Assembly (NCBI GenBank): GCA_907163375.1
Contig: CAJQUW010014313.1
Coordinates: forward strand, 62,001-126,000
Length of the DNA: 64,000 nucleotides
Source of the DNA: Prostheceraeus crozeri
Lineage: Eukaryota > Platyhelminthes > Polycladida > Euryleptidae
Direction of reading: 5' to 3'
The translations under genes were made by a program, and so were the position numbers. The notes under the pieces are model-generated. The model saw nothing but the letters and a program-made list of their open reading frames with translations, made no database searches and was not told where the DNA came from. This document shows positions 52,481 through 64,000 of the stretch, piece by piece; position 1 is the first letter of the stretch, and every line of letters starts with the position of its first letter.

Positions 52481-55400
52481 TAATTAAGTGGCATTCCAAA
52501 ATTGCATTCAATTATTTAACAACTGAAGGAAAAGAAATTTATAGAAAACCAGAAAAGTCCTTTCAAAAATGCAGTAAATTACAGAATGAAAGCCTCTTTA
52601 ATGATCGCTGCAAAAATAATGCATAGCTGCCCAAGTACACTACTATCTATATATGTGTTGAAATTTGCGATCTCGGATCAATTCCTCTTACTGGCAGCTT
52701 GTGTTCATGAATGCGAATCTTAAGTCCTTTGCTTTAATACCATGCCAAAATTGCAATTCAGAAAACATTGGACAAAAAAGCAAGCAACTCGAAACACGAC
52801 TAGGCGAGAACCTGTCGATGGCTGACTTTGAGTGTTGTGATTTATTACGATATTGCGTTCCACTTAATTGTGGCTTTTTTAAGATAATGCATTTCATGAG
52901 ACATTTCTTGAAAGTTGCGCTTGTGAAGCTGAATATAAATCTGACATGTGAGGCTGGTTGGCTTCTGCTGTGTGTTGAACCATTGTTTAAATATTATACT
53001 TGCATTTTTCAATGACTGATGAACGATACCATGTTTGTCTGTGTGGTTTAGCCCTCTGAAGGACTATAGGATTTGTTGAAAATGCAGCAAATATCAAGCT
53101 TCCTTCCTATATCTATAACATGCTGAGTGAAGTGCATCTACAGCATTGGGCAGAATAAATGTATCACTCATGGATTATTCCATATCTGGCGAGCTGCTCA
53201 GAAGGTGGCGAAGATGCCTGATATGAAGAACATATTTGAGATTCTATATTAGAAGAATGACATAATAGGAGCCAAAAGATGCAAATTTGATTTCCAAAAT
53301 GCTGAAAATAAGAAGGACCAACTTGTTTTGTGGAAAGCTACAAGATCTGTTTTCTTGACATTATGATTTGTTTAGGAGTTGAAGGGAGCACTCTTTATCC
53401 ATTATCATTCGCATAATGTTATTGAGGGCGACTATTCACGCTAGCCGCGAATATCCTGTGCTGCCTTTGCACACAGACATGAAAATATGCATCAGGAGGT
53501 GCTTCGGATGTAATAATTCTCATTCAAAGACTTCCTATGAAATCTGCAGCCGATATCCAAAAAGTTTTCATGTGAATTTCTAATAATAAGTCTTTCTGTG
53601 GCTCTCTTGAACTCCTACTGACAAATGAAACCACTTGAATCTTCTAAGAATGTAAATAACTGCATCGCTCTCTTCAAAAGATGTGAGACATTCATTGTAA
53701 AGACTGGCGCCGAGCGACCTTTTACTGATGAATCTTTGCAACTCGATTCTCTATCTCTTCCCGACTCGTTAGAAAGAATACTGCGCAAGAAAAGCTACGA
53801 CATGCAACACATTCTTCCCATCAAGACAGTCAACTGATGATAAAAGAATAGTTTGATATTTAGGCCTTCTTGGACATTGTGAACGCGAAACTGATGAAGA
53901 AGCTGAAGCTGAAGCTGTATTCCAACACATGCCCGTTCATGAAGACAATGATATTCTCGCTCCATCATAAAACTGTTCAATTGTCTGATCTTCGCTTGAA
54001 TTTAGTCCAGACATCAGAGAGAATTCCAGACATCGAGAATTAGTCCAATAATTGTTGATTGATCCTATTGAATAAGGAGTTCGTCCAAACATAATCCACT
54101 GTCTTTTGCGGAATTGATGAGAACGAAAGACATTTTAGCACAACTGTCGCAAAGTCTTTGTATGGCAATGTCGCGTTGCATCAACTCTATGCTGCTAAAT
54201 AAGGATCATCGTTCCAATTACTGGCTAATTTATTGTACTTACATATTGTTATTGCATGTACAAAACATACATATGGCTCCTATTAATTAATCAATTCAAT
54301 TGAAATTTATTATAAATATGTGTTACAAGAATAGTATCACATTCAGAAATCATTAATGCCGTTTTTAGAGATTTTCTTCTCCGAATTCAAAGAAATTTTA
54401 AGTTATAAAATATTAAGGAGTGATGCATCGATTCTGTCGAATACTGCATATAATGCCACATTTAAAGCAGCAAATTCAATTAGCGTCAAAAGAAACAAAA
54501 GCAGCCAATATGAAGCACCGAAATTCTAAGTATTACATAAAAAGTCAAGTTCATTACGTTAATGGATGAAAGAGTTTATGCATCATAACAAGCCAGATTA
54601 ACACTTGAAGATGATGGGTGTATCATTTTCTCCAGTATCATCACTGAAGTTCAACCTAGTTATTGTTGTGTAAATTCGGAAAGTGAGTGAAGAATCATCT
54701 AGAGAATTTTGCTCTCTTTTAACGCTACCTTTTTTTATATTAATAGCGTCATTCTGCAACGAATTTGCCTATTTTCAATGATTGACGTTGTCTATCTGAA
54801 TCCCAGGGTCTGTACTTTTCTGGAAACTTAAACGATTTAGTTTCATCTCGTTGGGTGGAACATATGAGTCTAGGGAAGGAACCGAACCTTTCTTGGTCAT
54901 TAGCGAAAAGTAGTCATATATACACCGTTAGAACATGTATAGAGTAATTTATCATGTTCATTGTCATTTCATTGCCATTTCCTTATTTTCTGAATCTTTT
55001 TATTTTACCATCGTCGCTTTGCAAGTATTGTACTATAGCGAACTGTTGCAAATGAGGCACTACTCTGTAATATGATGTCTCATACCATTAATGCCATAAA
55101 TTGAAAAGGTGGATCTTACACCAATTTTCTGATTACGTAATGCACATGTGAAGCTTCAGTTGTATAAGCACGTATGAGGTCTCGATAAAACGCGCATATG
55201 AAGCTTTATCTGTTAATTGTAAACATTTATTTATTTTAATTATTAACGATGAATGAGAGACGTGTACGTATTTTGTGAAGCATACAATTAAATAGATCAA
55301 CAACGTAGAAATATAAAAAAACATCTAGGATAAAATTGTAATTCAGATTTTGATTTATCTGCAAATATATCTATGTAATTGTTATATGAATAACAGCAAT

Positions 55401-56387
55401 ATTATATAAACACTATTCACAATTGATTTATAAGTAGTAATGTCCATTTTGTGCTGCAGACTGTGGATCCCAAATGTCAAATGGACAGACTATTGTGCCC
55501 TACAATATACTAATATATGGTGCATTCATTCATTTTGATAAACGGTAACTTTACTTTTTTCTGCACCTTTTACAACTATGATAGCAGCAGACTGTATTTA
55601 ATTCACATCCATTTTAAAGAATCTTTATTTGAGCTGTATTCAGCGCTGCTGAACTATCCCAATGTAATCAAACACACTCCCAGCATTGTCCTAAGACAGC
55701 TTCATGCTATCACTGACGAAACGTATCGGTTATGAAAGTCATGTAATATCAATTTCCAACTGAGACTCAAAAAATCAATTTTACAATAGAAAGTGGAATT
55801 CAGATATTCAGATTAATGGTAATATAATGATTGACTTAGCAAAAACCGATACCACCGTCGACAGACAGAAGCATGAACCAACAGCGTTAGACAGTAATTT
55901 TGGGAGGGATCGAATCATAGGAGCACACAAATCTGATGGAGTTTCACGGAGGGTCTCCTAGAGTTTTTAGAGCAAAATGTCGTAGGTGAAATGGGGCTCA
56001 CGCCTTGAAGTTTTCGTGTTCCTTATCAGCACTTAACACTTCAGCAGGAGAAATCAATTGCTCAACATTTCATCAAATCAATTACTGACTGTAATTTGAA
56101 CCTTCAAACCTACATTTATTATTTTACTTTGTAACCTTGTAACGCAAATAAAACTATGTGGGCACCAGCAGTATATAATTCTGTTTAACCGCAAAAACGA
56201 ATTTACTGAAGCTGTCAACAAGAGTGTAGAGAAATTTTTGAAGAATTTACGCATAAAACGTTATTGTCTGCCCTCATAACCACGGAAAGGTCGTATTGTT
56301 ATTATTATTGCAAAATTCGTAGTAAAATTGATGCACAACTAAAATGATACACATCCTTTACAGAAATACAACATTTTGTTTTCACAG
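52481..56387. other. Unassigned DNA
   Basis: Short open frames (52665-53015, 53625-53837, 55517-55735) have no recognisable domains. Parts of 53100-54180 look like an old degraded coding element, but I could not name it. Confidence 0.4.
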
Positions 56388-56527
56388 ACCGAGGAATTCG
56401 ACTAATCAACATGGATGCGTTTGTGGAAGCGTATTTTGCGATTGACACGGACATGACTGGAGAAATAACGCCGAAGCAATTGGCTATATATATGAAAGCA
56501 AATAATTATGATCAGTCATTTATTGAT
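56388..56527 (+). CDS. EF-hand exon, start of a TAL-like gene
   Basis: Acceptor TTTTCACAG at 56387, ATG at 56411, donor GAT/GTGAGT at 56527. It encodes MDAFVEAYFAIDTDMTGEIT...QLAIYM, an EF-hand with loop D-T-D-M-T-G-E-I. A start-of-protein EF-hand with this phrasing is typical of tegument-allergen-like proteins, which continue into a dynein-light-chain domain. The exon upstream of the acceptor is untranslated and was not found. It lies on the same strand as the dynein-light-chain exon at 21378 but downstream of it, so it is a second gene, probably a tandem relative. Confidence 0.7.
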
Positions 56528-57124
56528 GTGAGTACTCATCGGGGACAAACCAATTTGAATTTTGTCTTATAGGCTTATATGATGTCTAAATATTATCAAA
56601 ATTGATTTTTGAATATTAAACATTTCAGATATTAGAAATGATAAAGATTCATTCCAATTAAATTTGGAATTAGTAAGCCGTCGTCTCGTTGGGTTGTTTT
56701 CCTAATTTTTATCAACATTTATCAAATCTCAACAGATGTAACCACTGCGAGACATTTTTTGGCCTGTTGGGCCTCATCGGTCGTGGATTGGTTCGAACAG
56801 CGACGTTGGAGGTATTGGACATGCTTAGATTTCGCTTTGAATTTTTTTCAGGTGTCCATATTAATATTAAAACTATTCAAATTTATAAAAGAAAGTGCTT
56901 TCGTGTCATTTTGAACAGAAAATGATAATTCCGTTGTAGATTCTATCTAGACTTCGACCTTTAATTCAAGATTCAAAATTTAAAATTGTGAAATTTTTGT
57001 AGTTGGATTTTCGTATTTCATCAGCCTTAGATTGGCTTCATAGTCAATCAGAACAGAAAAAAATGAGACGACGTCAAAGCTCTATGAATTGCTACCGCAA
57101 ATGAATGAAATACGTCTAAAAAAA
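56528..57124. other. Intron of the EF-hand gene, unassigned
   Basis: No feature was recognised. Confidence 0.4.
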
Positions 57125-57570
57125 GATCGTATTTGAATTTCTCTTGTTCGAATTTGAATATCTCGTGTCTTTATTTGAATTTATGTCACTCGAAATTGAA
57201 AATTGAATCTCGCACGTGAATTTCTTCAGTTTGAATTTGAATATATCTTTTTCGAATTTAAAGTTCTCTTATTCGTATTTGAATTTCTCTTGTTCGCATT
57301 TGAGTTTCTCTCGCTCGAAATCGAATCTCTCATGCTCGTACTTCGATTTCTATTTTGCTCGTTTTCTAATTTCTCCGGTTTGAATTTTCAAGCTGTCATG
57401 TTCGTATTTGAGTTTCTGTCGCTCGAAATCGAATCTCTCGTGTTTGTTCGTGAATTTCGACTTGCTCGTTTTTGAATTTCGAATCTTCGGATTTGAAATT
57501 ATCTCGTTTCTATTTGAATCTCCCTTTTTCGCACTTGACTTTCTCTCGCTCTATTAAGAATTTCTCTTCT
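57125..57570. repeat. Degenerate TTTGAATTTCTC/GCTCG repeat
   Basis: About twenty imperfect units of 17-30 bp containing CTCG.ATTTGAATTTCTC. Open frames here are by-products of the repeat. Confidence 0.75.
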
Positions 57571-60017
57571 TTGAAATTTGAGTTCAAAGAACTTCTATTT
57601 TTCGTGTTTGACAGTAAAAAGTATCAACTTCTATTTTCTAGCCACAAGAAATGTCGAATATCAGATTATTTCTTCCCTTGAATGCATTTCAATTCAGCAT
57701 TTTATTGAAATCGCTTCAAAGTTCCTATCCTGCATTACCCGAGTAAAGTGCTGCGAATTGTGGGCAAGGAACTAAAAAACAGTCCAACCGCTGGTATGTG
57801 CAACCCGTGGCGGTTCTATGTTTTTATAGTAGGTCATGCTCATCAAGGCTTTTGGCATCAAACAGAAATTCCAAGTGTTAAGAAACAGGGTAAGGTTTTG
57901 CACACATTGTCAAAGAGTGCATACAATCTTGTATTAAGCACTAATAATGCAAGGTGATAATCTAAGTTACTAAGTATCTTAACAATGTGGTATCAATCTG
58001 ACGAACAAAATTTCAATCACATTTCCAGTGGTGGGCGTTGCGATAAGTAAAGCGATAAAGCGATAATATCACCTTAGCTGAAAATTTATCGCTTATCCCA
58101 AAGAACGGAAAATGTTATCACTTATGTTAATCGCTTTTAAATTTCCAGCGATAAATTCAATGATAATGTAGCAGTCAAAAACCGTTTATTAACATTATTT
58201 CGCTTATTGTTTTAATCAAAAATATTTAAACATTCTACAATTAGTTTCGTTTTCCATTTCACGTGATTCGGTAGACGGAATCTGCTCATATTGGTGACTG
58301 TGGAGTTTAGAAGCTGAGATTGAAATGTTCTCGGAGACGATATTGAACTCTTTTCTGGCCTAATAAGACAACGCTGTCTACTTTTCTAAAAACATTGTCT
58401 CTGAAAAGATTCAACACCAGGTAATTATATTTATAGACACTCAGCATCATATTCGTTCTAACTCTGTCCCACCCACTCAGACTCTCATTCCTATATGCAC
58501 ATTATGAACCATTCTGAACATGAACATTATGAGAAGTATACATACCCTAAAAATTGTAAAGAACATTGTAAAAAGAGAATTAAAAGATGACATCAATATG
58601 TCAAATATCCACACGGTAAACTGTAAAGTACGAAAGCTGGCTGATTTTGACTACGAAACCGATGTACTAAGCGAGAATAACAAAATGTGCGAAAGTACTA
58701 TTGTTCGTGCTCAGACACTACGAAAGCGATTGGCTTTCCTTAATGGATGATAGAGATAATTCCAGATAATTGCCTCTATGTAGCATAATTTAAAGACATG
58801 CAATGGAACAGAGGAATCGCATTTGTTTAATAAATGTTTAGTTTCATGCAGTTCGATCAATATGGATTCGACTATGCGAGTGTGTTTAGCACGCTAGACA
58901 ATGGAAGAATCCTTGGTTTTCGCTTTATGAATATTATTCGTAATAATTTGCCTTTAATATGGTCATCAATACGACACGTTTTACCAAGGTGGCAACTTTT
59001 GAATCTCATAGGCTTGATTCCTGCAACAAGGCAAAGCATTCTTTAAATGATGCTTAGAAGTTTTGATGTATATACGAACAGCTTGATTATACGAAAGCTG
59101 CAAACGTGTACCTGCTTTTGAAACCGTTAGGCTTGAGGCGCACAAAATAACCCATAAGTCACGACTAACATCACAAATCTCTATGAGCGATAAGCTACAG
59201 GCTAAGCCACAAGTCATAAGTTGCTTACAGAGTCACAAGGAACCTTGTATGTCATTGGACAGTATGCAACATAGAGTAGGGATATATAGGTGGACTGTCA
59301 ACTCAAAAAAGTATCTGCATACAGTGAAAATTTTTATATCAAAATATTCAGTTTTTTACGGAGATTACGTTTCCGTGGTCCAAAAAATTATTTGAGAATT
59401 TTTGAAAAAGTCAAAATTTGCCAAATTATATACTACCGAGATGACTCCCCGTTGTAAGTAGAATAAAGCAAGTTGGATATCAAAAGGAATGAATATTTGA
59501 TAACAATTATCCCAACTAAGCGGACATCAAGCAGATTTTCAGGGGAATTTGATGCTCCGTATTATAATGGAAGTCTTCATGAAATCGTCGCGATATTATC
59601 CGTGCTTTCTTGGCTGAAATGCCAAATCTTTAATTCAATTTTCACCGGCTTGAGTTTCATTTCTTGAATCTGAATAGTGATGTGGACCCATTTGCATCTT
59701 TCAAAGTTGATTGAAATCATTGTCTTTGAATCTGTGATTTTGGCCAGTGGCAGCAGTTGCCTGATCACGCTTAAGATTCTCTTGAGGTTCAGCAGGAAAG
59801 CAGCGCCATCGAGTAGCCAATTTAACAAACATTAAGTCACCAAGGCTGTCAGACACGGACTATCTGTAAAATAATATCATTTCCTTCTGCTTTATGCTAT
59901 CATGATCAGTCAATTCCGTTGTAATTCCTTCAAAACTGCATAAATGCGCATATCTCACATTTGGAAACAATTCCGACTGTATCTCCCTTGAGTTCATTTG
60001 ACTAAATCGAAAGTGTA
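57571..60017. other. Unassigned intronic DNA
   Basis: A GCGATAAAGCGATAA-rich patch lies near 58030-58160. No exon was recognised with confidence. Confidence 0.4.
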
Positions 60018-60019
60018 TA

Positions 60020-61379
60020 CACTATAAACCAAACTCTGCCGAATATGTGACCGATTATGTGCCCAATACATATGACGTTTGCCACAGCCTTTATTTGACC
60101 AAATGTGCCCAAATCGGTCACATTCAGCTCGGCAGATATGTGACTTTATGTGACCAAATCGGTCACATTCAACACGGCTGATATGTGACTTAATGTGACT
60201 AACATGTGACCAATATGTGCCCGACCGATTATGATTATCGCTTCTTCCAATTATTGTGATAATTAAAACCCACTACTTGTTTAGGTTTTGGTGAGTAGAA
60301 GTACTACCTCTAAATTAAATTGAGCTATAAATTATGGTTTTGAATGATTTCACTTCCTGACGGGAAGAAAAGGCCATACTTTCAATTGAGGAACTTATGG
60401 AAGGAACTACAAATATTTGCAAATCATTAGATACATATTCTACTTTCCACTTACTTTTGAATTAACCATCAATGCTTAATTCAGAATGTCTTAATCAGTG
60501 TGTTGCTCAACGCCAACCGCCACCTGATGTTCAAAAACAAATAGATAAGTTGATGTAATAAACACCCTATCTATACGCCAATGAAGCAATCGATGGCTGT
60601 GGCAGCATCTATTATTGTTTTTACCAATAAAATTGTTTGATTGAACCATCTACATGTACATGTATACATTGATTCAATTTTGTATAGACTCACTTTTCAG
60701 GACATTGTGATTGAAGATTCTATTTGGGAATAGGACGTTATTATGTAATTCCTCCCAGTTTGTGATCCTCAATGTAATAAACAAGCAGACCATTGACATG
60801 AAGCTCATTTGTTTCACACTGTCTAGGCAAGATAATACAACTTCACTTACAACACGATGATACAACCTCTCGGCGAGATCAAGCAGATCAAACGAAGACG
60901 TGTGTCACATTTTTCAATCACACAATCATTATCGTGATTAAAACAGTTTTTAATATGATAACATCTTCTTGCCAGTGATGTCCTTGAACAAAACACACCG
61001 CAATGCATTCGGAAAATCAATTTGAATTATTCTCATCGAGCATTCACCGCATATGCATGATCTATGGTGATTCATCATCGGTCACATATGTGACCAAATG
61101 TGACCGATGTGACGAAAAATGTGACACATTTTTAAACTTCACAATCATTATCATCATTAGAGCACTTTTAATCAAACCAAGTTCAACATGATATTATCTT
61201 GCCAATGATATTCTTGAACAAAACATGCCGAAGAGTAATCGTAAATCTATTTGAATTATTCTCATCAAGTACTCGTTGTATGTGCATGATTTATGATGAT
61301 TCATCATCGGTCACATGGAAGTCACATATGTGACCAAATGTGACCGATGTGACAAAAATGCACAGTTTAGTTTACAGTG
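60020..61379. mobile_element. CACTG-ended non-autonomous element with TGTGACC repeats
   Basis: Ends CACTATAAACCAAACTCTG and the inverse of CACTGTAAACTAAACTGTG, flanked by TA (60018-60019, 61380-61381). The interior has many GTGACCAAAT/GGTCACAT palindromic units. It also has a ~230-bp tandem duplication (about 60900-61116 and 61126-61354). There is no coding capacity. Confidence 0.8.
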
Positions 61380-61485
61380 TATACATTGGGGATTGAATAA
61401 ATGCTGAGTTGCCACTCTACCTAACATACTTACTCTATGGTATGCAATGTACATGCATGTCTATGTTTCATGACTGATGAATGTA

Positions 61486-62488
61486 CACTGTAAATCGCTC
61501 AATAACAATCACATACGAAGGATGCATACCAAAATATTCCTTGGTATATTTCAGTATCTATTTGTGTGCCTTTCGTATGTTATTTCAAATGTGGGATGCT
61601 TTACATACTAAATCCATACCAGCATTATGTTAAAAGAAAGCGTCAATGATGTCTAAAGTACAGTATGTCGATTTAAGGCCTTTTGTCAATAAGGATCACA
61701 CTAATGTTACTTCTGTTTTGTGAGTAGTGAGATAATAACATTCAAGAGTCATACTTTCAACACTGAATTCGATTTTAATACATGTAAGTCTAAGACATTT
61801 CATAAATAATCAATAAGTATTCAACCATCATCACCAATTATGCATTATGTAATTTTGAAATTAAGCACGTTATCAATCCGAAATAAAAACACATTATAAT
61901 TGATGAACGCAAAAATAATTATGTTTGAGATATATACGTCAACATGATTGCACGAAAAATATTGCTTGAATGAATTTATGTGAATCAACTGAGTTCATTT
62001 AGTAGAGCTAATTAAGCGTCCTGTTAAAGTTGCTAGGCAAGTAGCAACGACGACATACTCGAGGAGCATAAAATTCACAATAAATCTATTCTAGTTAAAT
62101 ATCACTCTATCAAACAAAAAAATATTCACGACTGGTATTATTGAAAAAAGTTATTTGACAGTAGTATGTAATACATACATAAACATGTTGCGATACATGT
62201 GACTTAAAGCTCTACACACCAGAGGCATACGAATGAGGATGAATTTGCATCGGGTCTCGTCCATAAAACATACCAACAACTCGTATTTCAGTGTAAAACA
62301 GCCAATCACCGCTAGAATAGTTCGTATCGCTGCATACCAATCACATACGAAAGTAAGTGAGATTTCGTATGAAAAACATACCAGATCTCTGTAAGCATAC
62401 GAGAATCTCGTGTCAAATGTTAGTTTCAAATTGCATGTGATTTTGGTATATGTTTGTATGTCATTTTCGTATCCAGCGATTTACAGTG
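61486..62488 (+). mobile_element. CACTG-ended non-autonomous element, complete copy
   Basis: CACTGTAAATCGCT and AGCGATTTACAGTG are perfect 14-bp inverted ends flanked by TA (61484-61485, 62489-62490). The interior is full of CATACGAA/TTCGTATG words. It is an inverted relative of 1-954. No transposase is present. Confidence 0.88.
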
Positions 62489-62773
62489 TAGAGGGAGGTG
62501 AAATTTTCCACCCACTGCGAGGCGATAGATATAGATAATGACGCGTTATATCACAACAGGAAACAAAACGACATATGCAATTCGCGTCATGAAGAATATA
62601 GATGTATATTCCGTATACAGTCAAAAGGCTTACGGCTTATGGGAGGATCGCGAAGCGATTTGGCTCATAGCTATTTCGGTGTGCCTCTGGCCGCTCCCGC
62701 GAAAGAAGTCATCATGCTATCAACATCTTATCCCCTCCAAACAACATTGTCTAAGTTATGACATTTCTCGCAG

Positions 62774-62874
62774 AAGCCGTTGAAGTAAAAATTCATGAAT
62801 ATCTTCATACAATGCGGCCACTAATGTCAATGTACTTCGATAAAGATAAATCTTCTGGAATTTTCAAGAAAAGT
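62774..62874 (+). CDS. Probable second EF-hand exon of the TAL-like gene
   Basis: Acceptor TTTCTCGCAG, donor AAAAGT/GTAAGT. From 62776 it reads AVEVKIHEYLHTMRPLMSMY, then FDKDKSSGIFKKS, an EF-hand-like loop D-K-D-K-S-S-G-I. It ends in phase 0, but its start needs two bases from the previous exon while the exon at 56388 ends in phase 0. At least one exon between them is therefore missing, or this belongs to a different transcript. Confidence 0.5.
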
Positions 62875-64000
62875 GTAAGTTATATCAATGTAAAGTCGTT
62901 AAGAAGATGATAGCATCACTGTTTGTTCGAATACGTAGGCCTGTGCCACGCTTTCATTTACGCTATGTATGGCTAAGATAGCATTCGACATCGATGATGC
63001 CAGAATCTCCTATAACGAATCGGCGCGAATCCTATAATCTTAATCCGGTCGCATTTCGCTGCATTCCTTTTATACTAAAATAAAGCTTCATGATCTAGCT
63101 CTTGACCCCGAAAGATCGTTGGATTTGGTTCATTCCAAGGTCATTTAGTCCATTTAGTCATTTTTTAAGATAATTTTCTTTGAAGGTCTAAATTTTTCAA
63201 TTTATGCAAACATTTTGTATGAGAACTGCAGGTAATTCAATAAAGCTACAAGCAGTCTATTGATCATATTGCGATCACTAGTCAGTTGTACCATAGACAT
63301 CACATGCAGACTTCAAATTTTGGATGCCTAATTAATATTTTTACTGATGCTACATTTAAGTAAGTGCACTGAAATCGACGGACAATCAACGCATTAAATG
63401 GATTACTATGAAAATTTTCGTACTCAAGTCTTAACTTATAGTGTGAGAACTACTGACATTTTCTTCATAAATTCGCGCACGAGTTTCTTACAATTTATAA
63501 TTCGTAGATTGTTACTCAACATCAGCAAACGACAATTCTTAAGTTGTAATTCCAGTCGTCTTGAAAGTTATAGATGGTCAAAGATCATTTGTTTATGTAG
63601 ATCCATGTACTTCCGAGCTTAACACATTCAATAACATAATGATCCAACATTCACTTAAAACTTAAAATGAGATTTGTCATTTTTATGATCATGATTCCAC
63701 TTTTAGGGCACAATTCTCCAACAGCAGGCAGAAGTACGACATTCTTCGTAACCGGTAGCTTGACCGAATTGCTGTTAAAGATAATGAAGACGTCATGACA
63801 ACCGATGTTTTTCTTCAACAATAACATCAGTTGTCATGACGTAAAGGAAATCTTGAGACTTGTAACACTACTCATTCTTGCCGTTAATATGCTACTATCA
63901 TAGATTCCAAACACTGCCGCATACACGTTCAACACAGACGTCTGATATACTGTGCCGACTACAGATGCTTGCAGTGGAAATAGAAAAGGTGGTCACCATC
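62875..64000. other. Unassigned DNA with one strong hairpin
   Basis: 63790-63809 and 63823-63842 form a 20-bp stem with one mismatch (ACGTCATGACAAC arms). An exon-like stretch at 63707-63753 has splice-like borders but its frame is not convincing. Confidence 0.45.

Noticed and set aside
57203-57775. Phe/Leu/Glu-rich open frames
   Set aside because: They arise from a degenerate TTTGAATTTCTC repeat with no domain content.
1-62490. One giant ~62-kb element bounded by ~1-kb inverted repeats
   Set aside because: Each ~1-kb repeat has its own inverted CACTG ends and TA flanks, so they are two separate small elements in opposite orientation.
62151-62783. Open frames at the right CACTG element and just beyond
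   Set aside because: The first is repeat-internal; the others cross the proposed splice acceptor and show no domain.

Overview
The window looks like metazoan nuclear DNA. It has GT-AG spliced genes, long AT-rich introns, and dense nested repeats from several transposon classes. Exons of tegument-allergen-like (TAL) proteins, with EF-hands and a dynein-light-chain domain, point to a lophotrochozoan, possibly a flatworm. That placement is an inference from one gene family and is not secure.

Region 1 (1-2263): the cut end of a ~1-kb repeat with CACTG ends, then unassigned DNA. Region 2 (2270-20112): a 17.8-kb Polinton/Maverick with long terminal inverted repeats, AG...CT ends and a 6-bp TCAATC target duplication. 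It carries a protein-primed DNA polymerase B, packaging ATPase, integrase, adenain-like protease, major and minor capsid genes, a fibre-like coiled-coil gene and several small genes. It looks young because its repeats are nearly identical, but it is broken, with roughly three or four breaks. It sits inside an older foldback repeat (20113-21167). The most unusual feature of the window is a family of short GC-rich double hairpins scattered through this AT-rich element. They lie in its inverted repeats, next to stop codons, and in frame inside coding sequence. The integrase reading frame also begins with a phospholipase-A2-like domain.

Region 3 (21378-26775): the last exon of a TAL-like gene, 118-bp tandem repeats, a foldback, and two copies of a dispersed repeat. 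Region 4 (26874-34564): a nine-exon gene encoding an acidic N-terminus, a C2H2 finger, a Crypton-type tyrosine-recombinase-like domain and a small Myb/SANT-like tail. Region 5 (35835-42130): a 6.3-kb unit with TIRs and a TA duplication that split a third copy of the dispersed repeat. It contains a spliced minus-strand gene resembling SAMD3-like proteins. Region 6 (42.6-45.0 kb): a FLYWCH-MULE transposase with one frameshift. Region 7 (45.2-52.5 kb): a decayed Penelope-like retroelement interrupted by a 5.4-kb DNA transposon (46748-52135). The DDE transposase of that transposon carries about 27 copies of a 30-bp tandem repeat and two in-frame TAG codons.

Region 8 (52.5-64.0 kb): mostly unassigned DNA with an EF-hand exon (56388-56527), a probable second EF-hand exon (62774-62874), and two CACTG/TA non-autonomous elements between them. 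One of these two is the inverted relative of the repeat at position 1. No tRNA, rRNA or CRISPR was recognised. Exon boundaries were read by eye and have no transcript support.
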